Positions 22,421 to 33,052 of a stretch of 64,000 bases of DNA are shown here, in pieces. How positions within the stretch are numbered: position 1 is the stretch's first letter; every line of letters starts with the position of its first letter. The position numbers and the translations under genes are program-made. The notes beneath the pieces were generated by a model, which saw only the letters and a list, made by a program, of their open reading frames with translations, searched no databases and had not been told where the DNA came from. This DNA comes from Cephalotrichum gorgonifer. Its lineage: Eukaryota > Ascomycota > Sordariomycetes > Microascales > Microascaceae. The stretch lies in the NCBI GenBank assembly GCA_900312665.1, contig ONZQ02000001.1:3554875-3618874 (forward strand), written 5' to 3'.

Positions 22421-23308
22421 AATGACCCTGTCTTCGACTCGACTGGTATGTTGATGAATTGCTCCCACGTTTCTTTTCCGGATGCCGGCCTTGGACCGGG
22501 GGAGGGGGGAGAGTCTGGAGAGCAGACAGGAACGGGAAAAAGGGGGGTTTCGGTGTCACCCTCATTCGAGGAGGAGTGAATATCCGTTATGGCTTGCATA
22601 TTTTCTTGCTCATTTTTTTGGGGGGACACGTCGAGGGAAGGATTTGAACCCCGAGACTGTACCTGTATTGTATATCACCAATTTAATATGGCCCAGGTGT
22701 AGAATGGGTGTGTTCCACACAAGCTATCCTCAGTGTCCCCTCGTACGAACACCACCGTCTTCATGTCAAGTCTTCATATCCACCGTCAGCAGAGAACGCA
22801 GGACCACGCCAGCAATGAAGTGTAAGAGGTAATTATTCACATGGTACGGGCAGGAACCCGTGTAGTACGGAGATTAAGAAGGGAAAGGAAAGGAACAGAG
22901 AAAAAAAAGTAAATGATCCATCTCCCTCGCGTCCATGATACGCCAATAAGCACGCCCGATATGTTCACCCTCCCGGCCACCCGCCACCCATAACGTACAG
23001 AATCCTGTGCCTCAAATCTCCTCCATCATCCCTGCCGCCTTCACACATGACTGGCACTAACATCCTCCCTTCTCCGACTTTTCGCTGTGCTCTCTCCTCT
23101 CATCTTTGCGCAACCAGCCAAATAGACCCGAGGCCCTTTTTGAGAGAGATTTATGGCGGCGGTGGTGGTCTCCCTTAAAAGCCGAGCGAAGGCGTCGGTT
23201 CGCCAAGTCAACTATTTGAAGTTTTGAACACACGAATGTGGGCGGGTGGCGGAGGGGGAGAGGCCAGTACAAGTTGTGATGGTTGCATATTTAGTGGCCT
23301 AACGTCGC
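22421..23308. other. Convergent intergenic region
   Basis: 3' flanks of the desaturase and VAP genes. Contains a degenerate tRNA-like element at 22622-22740 and nothing else that I recognise. Confidence 0.4.
22622..22740 (-). other. tRNA-like fragment with perfect B-box, probably a relic
   Basis: On the minus strand the sequence holds GGTTCAAATCC, a full match to the RNA polymerase III B-box (22650-22640), an A-box-like TAGCTTGTGTGG upstream, and 8-bp inverted ends (GGGGACAC...GTGTCCCC). The arms do not fold into a proper cloverleaf: the T-stem is weak and the spacing to the 3' end is about 8 nt too long. Best read as a decayed tRNA or chance. Confidence 0.25.
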
Positions 23309-24620
23309 CTAGAAGAAGATGTACGACAGGAGGAATGTTAGGAAACAGAGGATCGCAACTACCTTGACGGGGACACCTGAGGGTTCCTGTCGGATGACGG
23401 TTGCTTGTTGGGCTGGGGCGGTCGACTTCTCGTTCTCGGTCGCGCCCTTGCGCTTGCGTAGCTGGAGTTCTTGCCTGAGGCCTTCGATGATGTTCTCGGA
23501 TGCGGCTAGCTTCGCCTTCAGCTCCTCGTACGTGGGTTGGCTACCGCTGGTCGACCTCGACTGAAGAGGCGATGGCCTCAACGGCTCTTCCGAGACTTCC
23601 TTCTTAAGGACCTTAACCTCGTCAGAGTATGGAGGCGGGGCGTTAGGGCCGGAGGCTGTATCGTCGTGTGAAGGGGACGTGAAGACTCGGGACACGTCAG
23701 GTGTAGCGTCGTGGTCCTGGATGGGTGGTTAGTTCGCTTCCGCCTCCGCAAAAAAAGACCGAGGTAAATGGTCCGGCGCCGACAAGGACGTACCTCGTGA
23801 GAGCGAGTCGGCCTAAGTGGCGTCACGGAGATGGCAGGAGTATGATCGACGCTATCAAGAAGAGATTCGGCAGAGAGCCAGTTGACGCGAATCTTCCTCT
23901 CCTGCATCATGCGCTTGTCCGCGCTATCTAGCTGTTGGCCGTGACCGAGATTAGCTCCGGAAACTAGAAGGCGTGATATCCGCATCGGAATCGTAGAGGT
24001 CGGAGTCGCATACCACTTCTTGGACACTGGAGAATTCCTGGGCAGGGCTGATGCTGACCGCCTGGACGAGGAACTTGTCGCGGCATTTCGCATCCGCGGG
24101 GGGGTCCGCCTTCATGGCCTGGAGAAGTACTGTAGGTGGTGCGCAGAGGCAGGTGGTCAGCGACATGTGACTACCTCAAGGGCCGACGAGAGAATGCGCT
24201 TGCTTACCAGCAACCTCCACATCCTCACCGGGTTCGATGCGACCAGAGTTCGGGCGGACGCAGTATCTGGTAGGCGGAAACGGTTAGAAGTCTAAGGGAC
24301 GGGTATACGACGAATACGAGGAATCGAGGATCGTACTGCTTCGGTGCCGTTGTTTTAACCTGGGAGACGAGTTAGCAGCGCGCGCAACATATTTGGGGCT
24401 GCGTCAGGGGATGGATCTCGCGCACCTTGAAAGCAAGAGGGGACTGGTTAGGGTTCCTGATGGTGAGGGTCTGCTGAACTTCCTGGGTGAATGGCCCTGG
24501 TAGATATCGTCAGTCGAGACTCGGTGGGGGGAGGAAGGAGACGGCGCGCGGCCTCTGCCACAGGCAGCCAAGAGACATACTGCGGAAGCTCAGCTCGGAC
24601 GGCTCGATGTCGACGGACAT
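23309..24620 (-). CDS. SCS2: VAMP-associated protein (VAP/Scs2), MSP domain
   Basis: Tail-anchored ER protein whose MSP domain recruits FFAT-motif proteins to membrane contact sites and helps control phospholipid synthesis. Seven exons: 24620-24581, 24496-24426, 24359-24337, 24266-24208, 24129-24014, 23931-23794, 23716-23309; 284 residues. The MSP domain starts MSVDIEPSELSFRRPFTQEV and runs through TIRNPNQSPLAFKVKTTAP, CVRPNSGRIEPGEDV and QERKIRVNWL. Then come a disordered linker, a coiled coil (TYEELKAKLAASENIIEGLR) and a C-terminal anchor VVAILCFLTFLLSYIFF. Exon 3 is only 23 nt. The many small 5' exons are why no single long frame covers the gene. Confidence 0.92.
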
Positions 24621-25976
24621 GATGCGATGGGATGTAGGAGTCAGAAAGGGATATCTGGATATCTCGATATGGCGGGGGGTAGGGCGTGTTGGAATGGAAA
24701 ATTAAATCTAAGATTATACACTCAGGAGAGTGGTGCGGAGGCCGTATTGACGACGAAGAGAGCAGAGTTCGAAAAAGGAGTGTGTTGTCGTAGTGGTTTG
24801 GATTTGTCAACGAAGACCAGGCGCGAGAAATAATGTGTAGTAATAAAGGTGTGCCACGAGGCAATTGTGGTTGGCGTCCGGCGGTAGCACCTGATGGATA
24901 GATTCAGGGTGGTGGTGTCTTGTATCTGGGGAGGGGACGTAGTCTAGTCAATGCTTGGGTTTAGGAGAGGAGCTCAGGCCAGGTGTATCATTCCTCGAGT
25001 ATTACGAACATGACTTCGACGACATCACCCGTACTACCAAAGTAGCTAGTACTAGTCTTGTTCAATAACCCTGGCATTGCCGAGCAAGCTGCGCATTCAT
25101 CTCCGCCGCGGCACAACCTCCCTCCCTACCCACCGCCAAGTAGTACAACATTCTAGAGCCCCCAGTGCAAGCATTCTCCTGCAGGATGTTTGCGTGCCAC
25201 AACACCCAGGAATGACGCAAACTTGTCTCTAAGACAGTTGAACATCAAAGAAACCTCCAATGCAAACTTGCGGGAGTAGGCCCCCCTTCCGAGTTGAGGT
25301 CTTGATATCATTGTCCACTTTTGAAGGTGAAACGGAACAATGCTTTCTTTTGATCGCGTTTGTAAACAAGTACTCTGTACAGGCAGAGAGAGTTTGCCTG
25401 GCTTGAATGATGCATGCGGATTTTGTTAAAGAGCTCTGAGGCTCGAGTATTTGGCTCGGGCAAAATCTAAGAAGTAAATAAAAAAAAGAAATAGTAAATA
25501 ATAAAAAGAAAGGATATATACACAAATAAATCCAGAATGTTTCAGGGCTGCAAGACATTGATACTCATAGTTACTACACCACACTCCGAGTCGCTCCGTG
25601 GTCCACAACAATGCCATCTCCAATCCATGATGATGAGATCTGATCAGACAAAGCAAGTACGTGCCAGTTAAGATGGCCAATGAGACTGATGCCAAGGAAC
25701 TGCCAGCTGGTAGCTAGCGCCAGCGGTAGGCACCAAAGCTCCAGTGGCGCCCATCACCCACTTGCTAGTATTACCTACCCCACGACGATACCACACCACC
25801 AGCGAACCTTCCTAAAGCTCCTGAGCTCGAACACGTCCTCTAATAACTAAACTCCCCCGCTTCTTCTCTCACCACTCCGGAACACCTATATTCGAGGTAC
25901 CCAGATACTAGAGTCGCCTTACGAACCCTTGAAATTCGACAAGTCTCTGAACCAGCACGGAACATACCCCGCCATC
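24621..25976. other. Divergent intergenic region
   Basis: Promoters of the VAP gene (minus) and UBX gene (plus). AT-rich stretch at 25440-25520 on an otherwise ordinary background. No gene seen. Confidence 0.4.
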
Positions 25977-27154
25977 ATGGCATCTTCGTCAGACCTCAGC
26001 CTCCTCCTAGACATGGGCTTCGAGAAAGAGAGAGCCGAGCTTGCCATCAAAAGAGCTGGGGCCCGTAAGTGCCCCCCTGAACAGACTGAATAGCCCAAAA
26101 TAGCCGTGGTTAACACCTGTGGCCCGCTACACAGTCAACCAGGCCCTCGAATGGCTCGAGAAGAACCAGGATACACCACTTGACGAGCTTCTCGCCGATG
26201 CTAAGGCCAAGGAAGAGGACGAGGAGGAAGAGGAGGAGGGGGAGGGAGCAAACATCAAAGTCAACCCCTCTAAGGAAGGTGGTGGCGTGAAGTCGTTAGT
26301 CTGTAATGACTGTGGTAAGAGGTTCAAGGACGCTGATTTCGCGAGTTATCATGCGAGCAAGACGTACGTACTATCGCTCTTCCAGGGCGTGGAGAATGCG
26401 TCGGGGTATGCTAATGCCTAAGTTTCAAGTGACCACATGGACTTCTCGGAGTCGTCGGAGGAGATCGCCCCTTTAACGGAGGAGGAGAAGAAGACGAAGC
26501 TTGAGATGCTGCGCCAAAAGCTACAGGAGAAGAGAGCCAATCAGGCCGTCATCGACAGGGAAGAGGCGAAGCGAAATGAGGTAAGACATAGCTAACCCCT
26601 TGCTCCCAGCGTGACGTGTCTCTCTGTGTAGAACTGGACACTAACGAGTCTTCCTGTAGCAAATCCGCTTGAAGGCCACAAAGGAGTCCCAAGATGTCAA
26701 GGAAGAGCTCCAGCGCAAAGAGCAAATCAAACAGGCCGCCAAGAAACGCCAGGATAAGCTTGATGACCTGGAGGCGAAGAAGCGCATCCGCGCCAAGATC
26801 GAGGCCGACAAGGCCGAGCGCCGCCGCAAAGCCGAGGAGGAGAAGGCTGCCCGGGAGGGCCGCGCCCCTGAGTCGAGCGCCCCTGCGCCGCCGCCTGCCG
26901 CTGCCCCCCCGAAGAAGGCGGACCACAACGAGGCGAGGCTGAAGCTACAGACGAGTCAGGGGGCTCTCATGAAGACGTTGCCCGCCGAGACGACTCTCTT
27001 CGAGCTGGCGCAGTTGGTTGGGGAGGAGAAGGGGCTCACTGTGACGAGCTTCTCGACGACTTTTCCCAGAAAAACGTTCGAGGGGGCGCTTGACTTCGGG
27101 AAGACGTTGAAGGAGGCGGGACTTGTCCCGTCGGCGGTGCTCAATGTTAAGTAG
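25977..27154 (+). CDS. UBA - C2H2 - UBX protein, UBXN1 type (Cdc48/p97 cofactor)
   Basis: Adaptor linking ubiquitylated clients to the Cdc48/p97 ATPase. Exons 25977-26064, 26135-26363, 26430-26580 and 26660-27154 give 320 residues. N-terminal UBA domain: LLLDMGFEKERAELAIKRAG, continuing over the first intron into LNQALEWLEKNQDTPLDEL. A C2H2 finger follows (CNDCGKRFKDADFASYHASK then TDH), its second histidine coming from exon 3. A long charged coiled coil (KEELQRKEQIKQAAKKRQDK...) leads to the C-terminal UBX fold (LKLQTSQGALMKTLPAETTL to AGLVPSAVLNVK). This order is that of UBXN1/SAKS1. Intron 1 has a C6 tract 7 nt from its donor. Confidence 0.92.
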
Positions 27155-27599
27155 ATGGACATTACGCCAGGGTCCCAGCAAGCCATGTGCGAGACCGCTG
27201 GGGACAAACATGGGATAGCAACACGGAGCATGAACTCGAGGCGTTCGTAAGGAATCAAGGAAACGCATTTCCAACGAATCGCCCAGATCACTATCGCCAG
27301 TAACTATGGAGACTTGGGAACTTAGCCCCTTTTGTGTGGTCTGTCATACGGGTGGGCCGCAACCTTGTAACTCCATTCGCAATTTCTTCATACTAAAACT
27401 CTATATGAGAACCGCGAAACCCTGTGGTCCTCCGGCATTACGCCCGGCAAAGCAGAGAGTATGCTTATAAACCACCGCCGCCATCCCTTGGTTTTTTGTT
27501 CGTGACCCGGTCAAACGTGAGAAGAACCCCAAAGCCATGCATTTCCGGAAGTTACAAACAGACGAGGAAGGATTTTTCGTTTCGAGGTGGGGGAGGGAT
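27155..27599. other. Convergent 3' intergenic region
   Basis: 3' flanks of the UBX and RPP1 genes. No element recognised. Confidence 0.4.
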
Positions 27600-28293
27600 T
27601 TAGTCGAAGAGACCGAAGCCCATGTCGTCGTCAGACTCCTCGGCTATAAGAAAAAAATCGGAGTTAGTTTTCTACGTCTACTTTCCAGAGTATAGAGGGA
27701 CGGATTAAGGGTTAGCACGTACGCTCCTCCTCCTTCTTCTCCTCCTCCGCGGCCGCCTCACCACCGGCGGCGGCGGCAGCACCACCAGCGGCGGGAGCGG
27801 CGGCACCGCTGCCGGAGCCGACGTTCAGGAGAAGCTCCTTGACGTCCTTGTCAGCAAGAGCCTGTTCAAGCTCGTTAGCAATGCGTCCAGATCCAATTCT
27901 CGACGATCGATTCGGTGGTGTTGTTTGAAGAACCCCGTCGACGCGGTCGAGGGAGGGAGGGTGGTATCGAGTGTACCTTGGCGAAGAGCTGAGTCCAGAT
28001 GGGCTCAACCTCATCGACACCGGCGGCCTTGATGAGGGTCTGGAGCTTGTCGGCCTAAATAATCCAATTTCACGTCAGTATGCGATCCTTCCCCGGCCAT
28101 CACTTCCCCGTTCCCCTGCCCACGCGCGGGGAAGCCTGGTTGTGGTTGTTCTCCATCGCCAGGCCTCCTCGCTCACCAAGGCGGGGCTGAAAGCGTCGAA
28201 GGTTCCGAGAGAGAGAAAACTCACGGTGATCTCAACACCATCGTCGGCGAGGATAAGCGCCGCGTAGGACGAAGCGAGTTCTGAGGTCGACAT
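27600..28293 (-). CDS. RPP1: 60S acidic ribosomal protein P1
   Basis: Stalk protein of the large ribosomal subunit that recruits translational GTPases. Exons 28293-28225, 28054-27977, 27861-27723 and 27643-27600 give 109 residues, the usual P1 size. The start [23 protein letters not shown], the helix [19 protein letters not shown], the Ala/Gly hinge and the acidic end [13 protein letters not shown] (target of elongation factors and casein kinase) are all typical. The last codon before the final intron is split, giving a Pro (EEEPEESDDD). Four exons for 109 codons is a common layout for fungal ribosomal protein genes. Confidence 0.96.
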
Positions 28294-29668
28294 TTTGATG
28301 GCTCGGAGTTCTGTAGAATTCCTGGATGTTGTGAGGGGTCGGAGGATGGAGGTTGAAAGTTGTCGCGAGTTTCGTAGAGGCTGGAATTGGTCGATTAATT
28401 TTACAGGGCTTCCAAAACCTAAGGAAAGTGTGGTTTACCTCAGCTGGTCCGTGCTCTGTCTCCACACCAAGAACTCTGAGGGCAGAGAGTCACGTGGTTT
28501 TCACCTTTTTTTTTTCCTCCATCATCTGAGAACCATGGACCCCGCTTAGCTGGCTGAGTCAAACATCGTGACTAACCATATCCCTCCTTCCCCACCTTCT
28601 TTGCTGGCTATGACATAATGATTGTTCCTGGAAGGTCTGTTTCCTGGTTCACTTGGGAATTCAAGATACCTCCAGATACAAGCACTGAAGCTGTGGAGGC
28701 TCGTCTTCTTGGAAGGTTCTGGTGCCTAATGACCGTGTTGATGGTATCCAGGGGTTGGTCTTTTTACCAAAATCAACCTGAGAACCTCCGTTCGTTATAT
28801 GGGGTTATAGAGGAGGGGCGATGGACCGTCGCACTCCATGGCCTGCCATACCCATCCCGTGCCTCCTGTATATCTCAAACATCTGGCAGGACCTGCTGTA
28901 TTGGGACACCGAGCAAATAGCGGGAGGCACGCGCTCCGGGCAGGTACGATGTGATGCGAGGTAGAATTTTGAGGCCCGCAGCCAGATGGATCTGGGCCCA
29001 GAGTAGCAGACCATGCATCAGATGGTGGGCAGGTACCATGGGATCCTCCAGCATTGCATTGCGTCGGATGCTGACCACTGCTCGCTTTTACCTGTTCGGA
29101 CCTTTCATGTAGGCGCATTATAAGTGATAATAGCAAGAGCAATGGGAGAGTCCTTCTTGTCCCGTGCTTTGCGAGGAGGTGGTTCATATGTACGTTGTCG
29201 ATGGATGTTGTCTAAAGTTACTTGCAGCTCAACTTTCTAGCAAGTCCCCGCAGGTTCTATACATGTACTTGTCTATATCCTGCTAAAATGATCACGCTAC
29301 ACCCCAGTATTGGCGGTCTCCAACACCCGACCGACCGTATCCGCATGCGCATCTCATGCCCAAAACTGGTCTAACGTTCCGATGATAACGAGACTTCGGC
29401 GATCAAGCAGTTCCCCACCTTGAGTGACTCCCTCCTCATCTCGCATATATTCCAGTCCCAGCTACCTACCGTCTCACATACCGTACTTGTATACCTGCTG
29501 TGTCACAAGCTACAAAACCCACTTCTATCCCATTCTGTCTGAAGCTTATTATTATTTCCCGTTCTACCTCCAACCTACGAGCACTGGTATTCATTGTGCC
29601 CAACTCCACCATCCTGCCCCGCACCTCTCTCAGGCTTGGGAATCAGTCATTTCAACAAACACGCGATA
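28294..29668. other. Divergent intergenic region
   Basis: Promoters of RPP1 (minus) and the CUB1-like gene (plus). One TGAGTCA word lies at 28555-28561, 262 bp upstream of RPP1. Short open frames on both strands lack coding character. Confidence 0.4.
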
Positions 29669-31545
29669 ATGGATACGCCTGCGCTGGTCCCTCCGCAAAC
29701 CAGTCAGGACCAGCAGGTTCTGAACAAGCTCACTGAAATTCGCAATAAGCTGGTGCTTCTCAAGACCGATCGCACCACCTATCTCAGGAGCCAGGATGTC
29801 ATTCCCCTGTATGACGAAACCATTGAACAGGTGAACCTGCTCGACGGCGCCCTAGGCTTCGTCGAGGGGAAGCCGACAACGCAGCGTACGTTCCCAATGG
29901 CGGCGCTTTACCCGACCTATTCTTGCCCCCCCCTTTCCCCCCTTTCCCCCCTTTTCCCCCTTTTCCCCCTTTGCGCTTGTGTTTGTCTCTTAGCTAACAA
30001 TGTGATGCCGGACCAGTTGGCCATGTCATCGACAGCTGCTTTCGGATCCTGTCCCTCTGCTTCCTCACCATAGGCCGAAACAACGAGGCGCCCGCCGTCT
30101 ACTCTCCCACGACTACTATCCTAAGACTATTGTACCACCTCGCCGAGTGCGACCTGTATTCCGCCCACGACCTCGAGGCCCTCACCGAGACGCTCGACAA
30201 GCTCTCCACGACCGTCACCCGCGATACGAAGTGTCCGCGCCCCTACAGCGATCTGCTCGCGCGGCGCATCGAGCTCTGCCGAACCTCGGTTGGGACGCTA
30301 CAGGAGAGGCTTTCGAGGCTTGAGCAACCGCTTCCTGATGTCTACGAGAGGCTTATTTCGCTTCTTCGGACGGTGTCGAGGGCGAACACGAGGCCGACGG
30401 TAAGATGAAAAGAGAAGATCTCCCCAAGGTTCGGGGGTGGTCATATAGTTCCTAACTCGGCATAATAGGTCTCCATGTCTGAAATTGGGGAATTACGGCA
30501 GAAGATCCAAGCGATCGCATCGGAGCGGAAGAACGGTCTATTTGTCGCAAAAGATGGCAGCGTACCTGCGGGGAATGATATCGTCAATGGCCTCCTGGAG
30601 CGGTGCCTTCATTGGTCTGAACTGTCACTTGAGAGGTATGCTCAACTAGACACAGATAGGGCCCCTCAAGACTGAGGCGAAGTGGACACCGCTGACCTCA
30701 TGACCACCATAGGAAAGGAGATATCCCCGAGCGCTTCCGGCCAATCTACGACCAGCTCGTCGCCGTCCGGAACCACTTAGAGAAGCTGTCTATTACGCAC
30801 GCGTGGGCGCTACGAGAAGCCGACCTCTATGATTACAATCGAACGATCGACAGGATCGACGACATGCGGGTGAACGGAAACTGGGTAGACGAAGAAGGGA
30901 ACCCCGCCGACCTTTACGTCCAGAGGGTACGTATTACCCCCCTTCTTCCACGATTCGTCGTAATGGTCCTGATAAGGTGCTAATCCGGAATTGTAGATAC
31001 TGCTATATCTTATTCGGAGGTGCTATGGCTACACGTTCTCGCTAGTGATAGCATCACAGCCGGTTTCGGAGGCGCTGCTCCCAGTGTACAACCAACTGCG
31101 CACCCTGAAGCGCTGCCTAACCGAAGTTAAGAAGGCGGGCGGCGTTAAGACCGTGAGAGAAGTATACCCCTACAGCATGAAGGTACGGCCCTGGCATAAC
31201 TCCGATCGTTCCCGCCCCTATAAGGCGGACGATTCCTACCGACACGTAACTTTCTGGATCAGCCGCTAACGAGCCTGATAGTTGAACTCTATCGACAACA
31301 TGAGGGTAGACGGGAAATTCATCATCGGAGAAGACATCCCCGAAGGGCAGGGGAGCGTCACGGAGCTGCTGGAGGACTGCTTTGATCTCTCCCGCGGCCT
31401 GCTGGAGGCCGCCGAAGCCGCCGAGACGAAGGCGTCGGAGTCACCCGGAACGGGCCGCGAGTCGGAGGCGGAATCGGACTACGAGTCGGGGGATGAGAGG
31501 GCTATTGGAGCGCAGCCGGGAACGGGGGTGGAGATACATGCGTGA
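29669..31545 (+). CDS. CUB1: DUF2408 protein, CUB1/YPL260W-like
   Basis: Fungal protein with two DUF2408 units; the yeast member CUB1 is linked to copper, DNA damage and proteasome function, but the mechanism is not established. Exons 29669-29885, 30017-30399, 30469-30635, 30713-30926, 30997-31182 and 31282-31545 give 476 residues. Exon 2 begins after ACCAG at 30016 and includes LGHVIDSCFRILSLCFLTIG, missed if one starts at the first Met further down. The two halves match each other: YDETIEQVNLLDG/YNRTIDRIDDMRVNG and PLPDVYERLISLLRTV/RFRPIYDQLVAVRNHLEKL. The C-terminus is acidic and Ser-rich. Intron 1 is packed with C6-C8 and T3-T4 runs. Confidence 0.88.
29926..29972 (+). repeat. C-run/T-run tract in CUB1 intron 1
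   Basis: Irregular tandem of C5-C8 runs separated by TTT or TTTT. Sense strand of the intron is pure pyrimidine here. Confidence 0.85.
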
Positions 31546-31711
31546 TGCGCTGGGGCTGCAGTGGCTGGCAACATGAAGTAACGGAAGGGGGCTTGTTTCA
31601 TGAGTTATGTTATGGATTGGTAGCGCGTACGTGTAATATATCATATGATTTGTTTCTATTGACCTACGCCGACATTACACGGGGCTCTGAGTTTACTCCC
31701 ACTATTCCCAC

Positions 31712-32520
31712 CTAGGGATGCCTAAACGCAAGTATGGCCTAGTGATGTTAGTTTGATCTCGAGATGAAGGGTTAGCGGGGATTAGGGGGAAGCATACGGG
31801 CCAGATTTGAGCCTAGGAGAAGATGCAGTCAGTATTAAAGTCACCTTTCGAAGGCAGTAGAAGTGAGATAGTTAGGGGGGTTGGAGGGGGGCTTACGTTC
31901 TCGACATCCCATACGCCGCTGGTCGTGTAGATGTCGTTCCTCAGAAGCTCGAGGACCTCGTCCTTGGTGGCGGCCACGACGTTGAGGGTGCTCCCGTAGA
32001 AGCTCCACTTCGAGGGGTCGGCGCCCTCGGGGACGTCGTTTAGGACCGCGCCTGGTTTGTGTTTCCAAGGTCAGTCTCGCTATTTCTATGATCTTTTTGG
32101 GGGGTGGGGGGGAGGGGTAAATCAATAGTCCGGGCTGAGCCGAGGCAGAGTGGGAGGAGGCAGTCTAAAAGGTGAGGACAGTGGACCAGCAGGCGACTAT
32201 GAAGCCATGATGCAGGAAGGTGGGAAACCTGTAATATCAGAGCCGGGGGTGGAGAGGAAAGAAGACAAAGGGCGAAGAAACCAACCTCCCATCTTGACGA
32301 GGCCCGACGCCTCATGCTTCTTAACGCCCTCGAGATGCTGGGCACGGATCTCCAGCCTCTTCTCCTGCGTGCCGGTCTTGTCTGGCACGACGACGATCCA
32401 GTTGATGGGCTTGGGCGCGGTGGTAGCCATTGTCCTGGTGCGAAGTCCCGCTTGTATGATGCTCGGTCGAGTAGCGATTCGTGGGAGGGCGGTAAGGCAG
32501 CGGTAGCGGGAGGCTATCAT
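31712..32520 (-). CDS. YciI-like (YCII) domain protein, probably mitochondrial
   Basis: Small ferredoxin-fold protein of the YCII family; function unknown. Exons 32520-32286, 32051-31897, 31812-31798 and 31738-31712 give 143 residues. The Arg-rich leader (MIASRYRCLTALPRIATRPS) looks like a mitochondrial presequence; an internal Met (MATTAPKP) could start a cytosolic form. The core is standard: WIVVVPDKTGTQEKRLEIR, HLEGVKKHEASG, KMGGAVLNDVPEG and SGVWDVE. The last two exons are tiny: 15 nt coding AQIWP and 27 nt coding AILAFRHP and stop. They were accepted because the joined end AQIWPAILAFR fits the family, while reading on gives an unrelated tail. Donor GTTGGT of intron 1 is unusual. Confidence 0.8.
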
Positions 32521-33052
32521 CCGGTTGCTATAAGAATAACAGGGGAGTGGGTGTGACGGAGGTAGTAGCGGAGGAGGAGGGGGAGGGGGGAAGGTGGAAG
32601 GTTTTCCGGGGTGAGTTGAGTATTAGTCGTCGATGCGATGTCGCAAATGCCGTGATGAGCTGGGTGGGGTGAGACTTGGTAGGTGAGTGAGGGGAGGGAA
32701 TGATAGGCTGGGTGATCGCGGGGTCGGCTAGGAGCGGGGCGAATCGAACCCGTTGTCGCGGCTTTTGTATAGCAAGGAGCATTGAGATAGCCGAGCTCGC
32801 CGCACGGGGTCGGGATATAAACGTCCGGAACGCCGACTATTCTTACAGCCAATACTCGTTACCTACCTCGTAGTCGCCGCCCTACGCACTCCGCAGAGGA
32901 GAAAAAAAGCAAAGACCCAAAAGTGGCCGGGCGTGATGTCCAAAATTGTTAAATTTCTCTACGTGAGATATGTTTAATAACAGCGGTGTACGGGACATCC
33001 CAAAATACAACCCCAATATACTTGTCTAAAATATACATCTATGTAACACATA
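32521..33052. other. Intergenic region between two minus-strand genes
   Basis: YCII gene promoter and PCS60 3' flank. Purine-rich runs near 32560-32600. No element recognised. Confidence 0.4.

Noticed and set aside
21764..22468. Minus-strand 234-aa open frame across the desaturase gene
   Set aside because: Exact antisense of desaturase exon 3; open only because of GC-rich third positions. Composition (Gly/Asp/Glu/Val) is not protein-like.
32735..32800. GGGTTCGATTC on the minus strand, tRNA T-loop-like
   Set aside because: T-stem mismatched and no acceptor stem or D-arm found upstream.
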